DNA of 24,026 nt from Zygnema cylindricum. Lineage: Eukaryota > Streptophyta > Zygnematophyceae > Zygnematales > Zygnemataceae. The notes below the pieces were generated by a model, which saw only the letters and a list, made by a program, of their open reading frames with translations, searched no databases and was not told the DNA's origin. The position numbers and the translations under genes are program-made. The number at the start of each line of letters is the position of its first letter. Position 1 is the stretch's first letter. The stretch covers positions 1 through 24,026 of the forward strand of contig JBBHKE010000999.1 of the NCBI GenBank assembly GCA_037447655.1, in the 5' to 3' direction. This document shows, in pieces, positions 19,260 to 24,026 of this stretch.

Positions 19260-20398
19260 GCGTCGCAAATTTGACACGGTAGTAACACTATTCATTTCAC
19301 AAATATTAGGGAACGGGACAAAGCGTCGCAAATCTGACACGGTAGTAAGGGTACGTCCCCATGTAATCGGTACTTTGATAAAATATTTTGGACTGTAGTG
19401 AAGATTCCCCATACTACTTTGAAGAGCGTCCCAATGTGCGAAAATGAAATCGGAACTTTGACATGTGACAGCTGTAGACGTAGGCATAACTTGTGACTAT
19501 TTAAGCCGACTACGAAACTTCAGACGATTGGTGACGCCAACAAAAACAGCGACAGTGGTAGACGTCTAGATTTTTGTGAATTTGTAGATGTTTAGGGTTT
19601 GGTGACATTGTGACGTCACGCTCACTTGTGACATCGTCGACGTCACTGATTCAAGAACTTTACGCCATGGTTTCTCGATTTCGTTTTTCTACTTTTCTCA
19701 TTCGAATTGCCATTAAAAAAAAACCAAAAAATTGTCAAAAGAAATATTTTTCAAAGATCTTTCATTTTATATCAATACTGTCGTGTCTCGTTCTAAAAAC
19801 TATGAGATAAAAGTGATAGTGTGAGAGGGAGAAGGGAGAGGCGACGACGACGAAAAATCATCCAAAGGACCCATGAATGAAAGTGGAGGTCCGAGACCTC
19901 TGCAAATTTTTTTCTGTACATGCGCGTGACGGCCACGGAGAAAAATAGCGAGGACTCTCCCCATTACAAAAAAAATCGCTCTCGTGTGGCGCGTGCGTAG
20001 GTCGTTTTTCATTCGATGTTTGGGCGGTACTTTAACTACAATCACCCCCTCGAGGTGATTTTGGATGAAGTTTTTTCTTGTGCTGGCTTCTCTTGCTCGG
20101 GGGTCGAAAAGGGGGAAACGCCAAAATGCGTTCACATGACGACAAACGCGCCGTACATCCTAAGTATGAATTGACGTTCACTGTACTTTTGTGAACATGA
20201 TTTTATAGTACGGCTAAAGTTTTTGTCAAAGTTCTCTGAATTTTAGGGCAAAAAGACAGAGAAAAGTAGATACTTTAACACATGGGGACGTACCCTAACA
20301 CTATTCATTTCGCAAATCTTAGGGAACGCGACAAAGCGTCGCAAATCTGACACGTTAGTAACACTATTCATTTCGCAAATCTTAGGGAACGCGACAAA
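19260..20398. repeat. 64-bp tandem repeat inside the hAT-like element, three units
   Basis: Units start with GCGTCGCAAATCTGACACGG at 19260, 19324 and 20336 and continue through GTAACACTATTCATTTC and TTAGGGAACG.GACAAA. The second unit is cut by the MITE at 19350-20295 with a duplicated TAA. The first and third units therefore serve as intact empty sites. Confidence 0.85.
19350..20295. mobile_element. 946-bp PIF/Harbinger-like MITE (family B)
   Basis: Perfect terminal inverted repeats GGGTACGTCCCCATGT are present on both ends, with TAA on both sides (19347-19349 and 20296-20298). The neighbouring tandem unit reads GTAGTAACACTATTC without interruption, which proves the insertion site and the 3-bp duplication. 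It is a full-length relative of 3522-4468. No transposase is present, and the minus-strand open frame 19800-20135 shows no domain. Confidence 0.88.
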
Positions 20399-20641
20399 TC
20401 GTAATTATTGGCTTATTCATACCTTGTACATTAATTAATTTTGTACTTTTTCGGTTATGGGCGGGCACGGTTAGTCGCGAGAAATCGAGTTTCGGTTAAC
20501 TTTTATTTTCGTAAATGGCGGTCGGTTAACGGTTAACAATTTTGGAGCGTGACATAACCCGGTCGGGCGTCGGTTATTCAGATTTTGAAAAAAAAAACGG
20601 TCGGTTTCGGTTATGTAAAATTTTGACTTTTGCGACCTCTG

Positions 20642-20804
20642 CCCCACATACCTTAACCGATATTGCCAATGAAACTCAATACGATTCAGTACGAAACGAT
20701 TTTTAAGACGATGCGATACGATGCGATTCTCATTTCCGCCGTCTGTCTGATTTTCTCTTGTCAGCCTTGGAAGGGAGGCCCCCGAAAAGAAAGCAGGCGC
20801 TGCC
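20642..20804 (+). promoter_or_regulatory. Short upstream region of the SAC3-domain gene
   Basis: Only 163 bp separate the end of the hAT-like element from the proposed ATG. The region has overlapping GATGCGATAC repeats near 20708-20727 and a T/C-rich stretch ending in TTTCTCTTGTCAG (AG at 20763-20764), which looks like a splice acceptor. If it is used, the first recognised exon begins at 20765, coding or untranslated upstream exons exist, and the transposon stack lies in an intron rather than the promoter. No TATA box was identified with confidence. Confidence 0.4.
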
Positions 20805-22996
20805 ATGGACGATGGTGATTGGTCGGACAGAGCGCCGCGGATAGTCGGAAAGTGTCCGGATATGTGTCCCGGTGAGTTCCTTATATTATATCATATAAAT
20901 GAAAGAGAGGGAAAGAGGGAGAGAGGGAGAGGGAGAGGGAGAGGGAGAGGGAGAGGGAGAGGGAGAGGGAGAGGGAGAGGGAGGAGGAGGGGGAGGGGGG
21001 AGGGGGAGGGAGAGGGTGAGGGGTAGGGGTAGGGATATACAAACAAAGATGTTTGAATAAAAATATATCTAGCTAGAAAGTAATTTAGCGATGGATTTTG
21101 TAGCTCTCTGCTAGTCATTTTTTTAAACAGTGTAATTAACAGTGTTTTATCATTTTAGGTCTATTTTTTTTTTGACCTAATTGGAATTTTTAACCTAATC
21201 CACGTAAGTTGAGGATAAGATTTTGAATTTTTCCTTCTGTAATATTATAAGTCCTAGTCTGCTTATTTGACCGTTGTAATTGAGATTTGAAGAATTATTT
21301 CAAATAAAAATATGGTTTTTGTGGAGATCTATGTTTTCAACTCAATACACTTCTCGTCGCTATTCGAACTAATAATTGTTAATTTTACTGCATGTTTTGT
21401 TTACTCAAAATCATAAATTGGTGTTGATAGCTATTTAGTCAAGTGGCCCATAATGGCCACCTGGCAAAGCGTAATTTAGTGTAGATATAATTAAATCCTC
21501 CTTAATGCTAATAGTACACCAACTCTAAGAGAAAATGTAGTATAGTTAGTACGAAATCCGCTTTAACATAAATTAGTGTGGTATATTTAACTTAGTGTGG
21601 TAAATACTGAATCCTCTTTAATGCTAATTATTCACTAACGTTAATTATTCTAGAACATAATTTAGTGTCGTTAAAGCCAAATCCGCTTAAACATTCATTA
21701 TTCACTAACTCTAATAACGTTGTTAGGTATGGCTCTGTGTATGTGACCATCGGAAATTAGAGTGAATAATCTCTTCTAGGAAAACCATGTTTTTGTTGAG
21801 ATGTTAAGTTCTTAACTTAGGTCCTTAGCGCTCTTTCCTGTCCCTCTCCCTCTCCCCCTCCTTCCTCCTCTCCTCTCCGTCTTCTCGTCTCTCTCTCTCT
21901 TCTCCTTTCCCCTTTCTCTATCCCCTCCCCCTCCCCCTCTTCCTCCTCTTCCTCTTCCTCCTTCTCCACTCCCTCACCCTCACCCTCCCCCTTTCCCTTT
22001 ATTAGAATATAGCATCTTTAAATCCTAATTTGAGGGGAATTCCAGTCAGACGTAGCCCCAAATTGAGTTCGAGAAAAATCCCAGTTAGAAGGAAATCACA
22101 ATTAGAGGGAAATCCCATTTAGAGGGAAAACCCAGTTAGAGAGTTGGAGGGAAATGACAAATCGCGGTTAGTGGGAAATCGCATTCACAGAGGAATCTTA
22201 TTATAGGAAAATCCGGGCTAAACTGAAACCAAATGCGTAGGGAAATCTCAGTTAAAGAGAACTGCCAGGTTATTCTGTCCATCAAGCCAAAGTTTCAAGG
22301 TATACATAATTGAACAATTTATTAAATGTACCATTTACTGCATCCCATTCTTGCACAACTGCATCCCAAAAAAAAATTGTTGATCCGGTTCTTTTAGTCA
22401 CTTTTTAAAATAGTAAAATACACACCATTTATCGTTTCTTAACAGACAGTTTTTGTGGGCTTTTCATTGTTGTAAAGAGGCTTAACTTTTTGTCCGGAAA
22501 TTTGGGAAAATTTGGAATGGTCAGTCTCGGAACGGGAACTGAGGGAACGATTGCAAGATATTTCCGTTTTTGAGCGATTACCCGGCTCTAGACCTTATAG
22601 AACCTCCAAAGAATTGGCTGTGAAAAAGGTAATTTATGTTTCACTATTTGATAAGGCTTTTGTCCTGCTTTGCTCTTTCCAATTATCCGTTGCAATATGT
22701 TTAATAATCAGTCGATCTTCTTCTAATGGATGAAGCAGTATTTAATATTCGGTTTACCTTTTTCCATAATGCAGTTTTCACGCACTATTTCAGGAAATTA
22801 CCTTCATTCTCAAGACGTGAGACCGATTTCCGTCTTACAACGAACTGTGAATCACCTTTTGACTGTTTTGGACAGTCCAAGAGTTACATTTGAGGAAATT
22901 TACTATTTCTTTTTTGATCGATCTCGATCTGTTCGTCAGGAACTTGCCATTCAACTTATCCATGGAAAAGCAGCCATTGATTTGTGCAAACCTATT
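20805..22996 (+). CDS. SAC3/GANP-domain protein, 5' part (three exons)
   Basis: The exons are 20805-20871, 22525-22628 and 22775-22996. Introns are GT-AG, and the first splits a valine codon (G plus TC). Together they give 131 residues; the gene continues beyond the window or past 22997. The start context GCCATGG is favourable and an in-frame TGA lies upstream at about 20749. The protein begins with a short acidic leader, then GKCPDMCPVSERELRERL, the classic start of the SAC3 domain, followed by VFERL, LAVKKFSRT, DVRPISVLQRTVNHLL and YFFFDRSRSVRQELAIQ. Family knowledge: SAC3/GANP proteins serve as scaffolds, best known in TREX-2 mRNA export at the nuclear pore; shorter members (SAC3D1 or plant SAC3-like types) have other or unclear roles. 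With only about 15 residues before the domain, this resembles the short class, but an upstream exon is possible. The next expected SAC3 block (of MVRFH type) was not found by 24026. Confidence 0.92.
20901..21034. repeat. Purine tract (GGGAGA)n in SAC3 intron 1
   Basis: An almost pure G/A run starts about 30 bp after the exon 1 donor (GTGAGT at 20872), with hexamer GAGGGA units, then GGAGG and finally GGGTAGGGGTAGGGA. The arginine-glycine open frame running through it from the exon 1 ATG is intron read-through. Confidence 0.9.
21470..21725. repeat. Degenerate AT-rich direct repeats in SAC3 intron 1
   Basis: Two phrases alternate: TAATTTAGTGT.G (about 21471, 21572, 21659) and AATCC.C.TTAA..CTAAT..T.CACTAAC (about 21495, 21611, 21689). 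They form a decayed tandem array with irregular spacing. No coding or structural role is visible. Confidence 0.5.
21832..21999. repeat. Pyrimidine tract in SAC3 intron 1
   Basis: This C/T-rich run of about 168 bp (CCCTCTCCC, CCTCCTCTTCC, CTCACCCTCACCCTCCCC) is complementary in character to the purine tract at 20901-21034, some 800 bp upstream in the same intron. It ends about 525 bp before the exon 2 acceptor. Confidence 0.9.
22031..22265. repeat. Degenerate tandem repeat of about 17 bp in SAC3 intron 1
   Basis: Units close to AGAGGGAAATCCCAGTT recur (for example AGAAGGAAATCACAATT, AGAGGGAAATCCCATTT, AGAGGGAAAACCCAGTT) and degrade toward the right. No coding potential is present. Confidence 0.7.
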
Positions 22997-23107
22997 GTAA
23001 GTTGTCCAGTTGAAAACCGCTTTTTTGTGTGACATTTTGTCTCTTTTCAGCTCGCTGTAGTGTGATTCTAATTATAGTGTTGCCAAAATTTATTGCACAC
23101 TTCGATG

Positions 23108-23287
23108 TTTTAAAACATTGTTTTGGTTTTCTTTAAAGGTCATATAATAATACGTTTAAAGCCTTCTTTCTGGTTTCTTTAAGTATCAACTGTACGACGT
23201 TTGAAACCTTCTTTCTAATTTCTTTAAAGATCCACAATAAGACGTTTAAAACCTCATTTTCGGCTTTCTTCAAAGATCAACATTAAT
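23108..23287. repeat. Four-unit, 45-bp tandem repeat downstream of SAC3 exon 3
   Basis: Unit starts at 23108, 23153, 23198 and 23243 are exactly 45 bp apart. Each reads roughly CGTTTAAAACCTTCTTTCTGG, then TTTCTTTAAAGATCAACA. The units differ by scattered substitutions with almost no indels. It lies in the presumed third intron. The spacing is constant, but there are no distinct spacers, so it is not a CRISPR-like array. Confidence 0.8.
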
Positions 23288-23423
23288 ACTTCCAAGTGAT
23301 GATGAGTCGTTGTTTCATTTCTATGAGATGTCTTCACTTTCCAACGTCCTGATCCGCACATATCCTTTTTTTTGTTTCTTCCTTTCCCACTTAACAATGT
23401 CTTTGTTTGTGCTTATTTTCTGT

Positions 23424-23665
23424 ATTGTCCCTTTCAAGTCCGTATTTTCTACATTACCTTTAACCTTTGAGAAAATGACATAGTTCACATGAAACTCATG
23501 AAATAGTTCATATGTGTGATAACAACTGGAATTGCTGTTTGTTGTCACTCTGGGCTATATACCCCTATTTTACCCAAAAATGGCGTGTATTCTGCGTATA
23601 ATATGTGGTAACCACATATAGTGTTTCCAATTGTTTTCGCACATCTGAACTATGTTCATGACCTC
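23424..23665 (+). repeat. Left arm of a perfect 242-nt mirror repeat
   Basis: Base i equals base 47450 minus i for every i from 23424 to 23665, checked block by block. The partner arm is thus the same strand read backwards, without complementing. This arm appears to be the native one: about 23606-23656 matches 14174-14216 as an ordinary reverse-complement repeat. The arm could extend left of 23424, because its partner is cut by the window end. Confidence 0.97.
23504..23652. repeat. MITE-like unit with 28-bp inverted ends, inside the left mirror arm
   Basis: The ends 23504-23531 (TAGTTCATATGTGTGATAAC and the next 8 bases) and 23625-23652 are reverse complements at 24 of 28 positions. An internal hairpin ATATGTGG, loop TAA, CCACATAT lies at 23601-23619. 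One end also occurs at 14174-14216. No clear target duplication was found. Confidence 0.6.
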
Positions 23666-23784
23666 TCTCAAGAAAAAATGTGCATCAAAATCAAAAAATG
23701 TGGATTCAAACCAGAATTTTTTGTTTTAATTTTAAAAAATGGGGATGAAAATAAAAAAAATTGGGGATGAAAAAAAAATAACGG
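23666..23784. other. 119-nt spacer between the mirror arms
   Basis: This A-rich spacer contains repeated AAAAAATGTG.AT and TGGGGATGAAAA phrases. It does not obey the mirror rule: pairs such as 23666/23784 and 23723/23727 differ. The exact symmetry therefore stops sharply at 23665 and 23785. Confidence 0.8.
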
Positions 23785-24026
23785 CTCCAGTACTTGTATC
23801 AAGTCTACACGCTTTTGTTAACCTTTGTGATATACACCAATGGTGTATAATATGCGTCTTATGTGCGGTAAAAACCCATTTTATCCCCATATATCGGGTC
23901 TCACTGTTGTTTGTCGTTAAGGTCAACAATAGTGTGTATACTTGATAAAGTACTCAAAGTACACTTGATACAGTAAAAGAGTTTCCAATTTCCATTACAT
24001 CTTTTATGCCTGAACTTTCCCTGTTA
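23785..24026 (+). repeat. Right arm of the mirror repeat, reversed but not complemented
   Basis: Read from 24026 back to 23785, this segment is identical to 23424-23665 over all 242 bases. Examples: CTTTTATGCC at 24001 is the reversal of CCGTATTTTC at 23440, and ACCTTTGTGA at 23821 is the reversal of AGTGTTTCCA at 23620. It reaches the last base of the window, so the true length is unknown. No SAC3 exon was found in it. Confidence 0.97.

Larger units (their letters stand above)
19004..20641. mobile_element. hAT-like non-autonomous element, split by a family B MITE
   Basis: The ends are CAAAGGTCGCAAACGGTC (from 19004) and, read inward from 20641, CAGAGGTCGCAAAAGTC. Subterminal blocks repeat GGTCGGTT and CCGAAACCG in inverted orientation. 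The 8-bp flanks GCCCGCAT (18996-19003) and CCCCACAT (20642-20649) agree at 6 of 8 positions, as expected of an old hAT target duplication. The interior holds a 64-bp tandem repeat. Without the nested MITE the element is about 690 bp. It ends 163 bp before the SAC3 start codon. Confidence 0.7.

Noticed and set aside
20805-21026. Open frame ending in an arginine-glycine repeat
   Set aside because: Only the first 22 codons are real. The rest is the purine tract after the GTGAGT donor, and the SAC3 domain continues at 22525.
23108-23287. Regularly spaced repeat considered as a CRISPR-like array
   Set aside because: The 45-bp units are contiguous and vary throughout, without unique spacers, in a eukaryotic intron.

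Overview
This is AT-rich eukaryotic nuclear DNA with two spliced genes on the + strand, separated and flanked by transposon-derived repeats. All eight complete introns that can be placed are GT-AG, and no bacterial or organellar gene was recognised. The best-resolved gene resembles, from memory, a plant family of about 400-residue TBC-domain Rab GTPase-activating proteins. That suggests the green lineage (land plant or streptophyte alga), but the lineage is an inference. No gene for a transposase, reverse transcriptase or any other mobile-element protein was recognised, so every element below looks non-autonomous or decayed.

Layout. 1-6897: no recognisable gene. This part holds an eroded element at 954-1631 and a nested stack at 2238-4702, in which a TTA-duplicating element sits inside a small TA-flanked MITE and itself carries further related copies. 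A degenerate direct duplication (4925-5365) and short repeats lead up to the first gene. 6898-12328: a seven-exon gene for a 411-residue TBC RabGAP with both catalytic fingers. 12329-20804: intergenic, with a heptamer array, two copies of a dispersed repeat (one split by two further insertions), a palindromic element, two TA-flanked MITEs of about 500 bp, and a hAT-like element split by a PIF/Harbinger-like MITE. 20805 to the window end: the 5' part of a SAC3/GANP-domain gene (three exons recognised). Its introns hold a purine tract, a complementary pyrimidine tract, minisatellite-like repeats and a 45-bp tandem repeat.

The most surprising feature is at the right edge. Bases 23785-24026 are an exact reversed, not complemented, copy of 23424-23665. 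This is a perfect 242-nt mirror repeat running into the window end. No known copying mechanism makes such a structure at this length in mixed sequence, so it is either a data or assembly artefact, a deliberate construct, or something remarkable. It should be resolved first.

The two genes act in different pathways (membrane traffic versus, by family analogy, mRNA export or a related SAC3 role). Nothing suggests that they function together.
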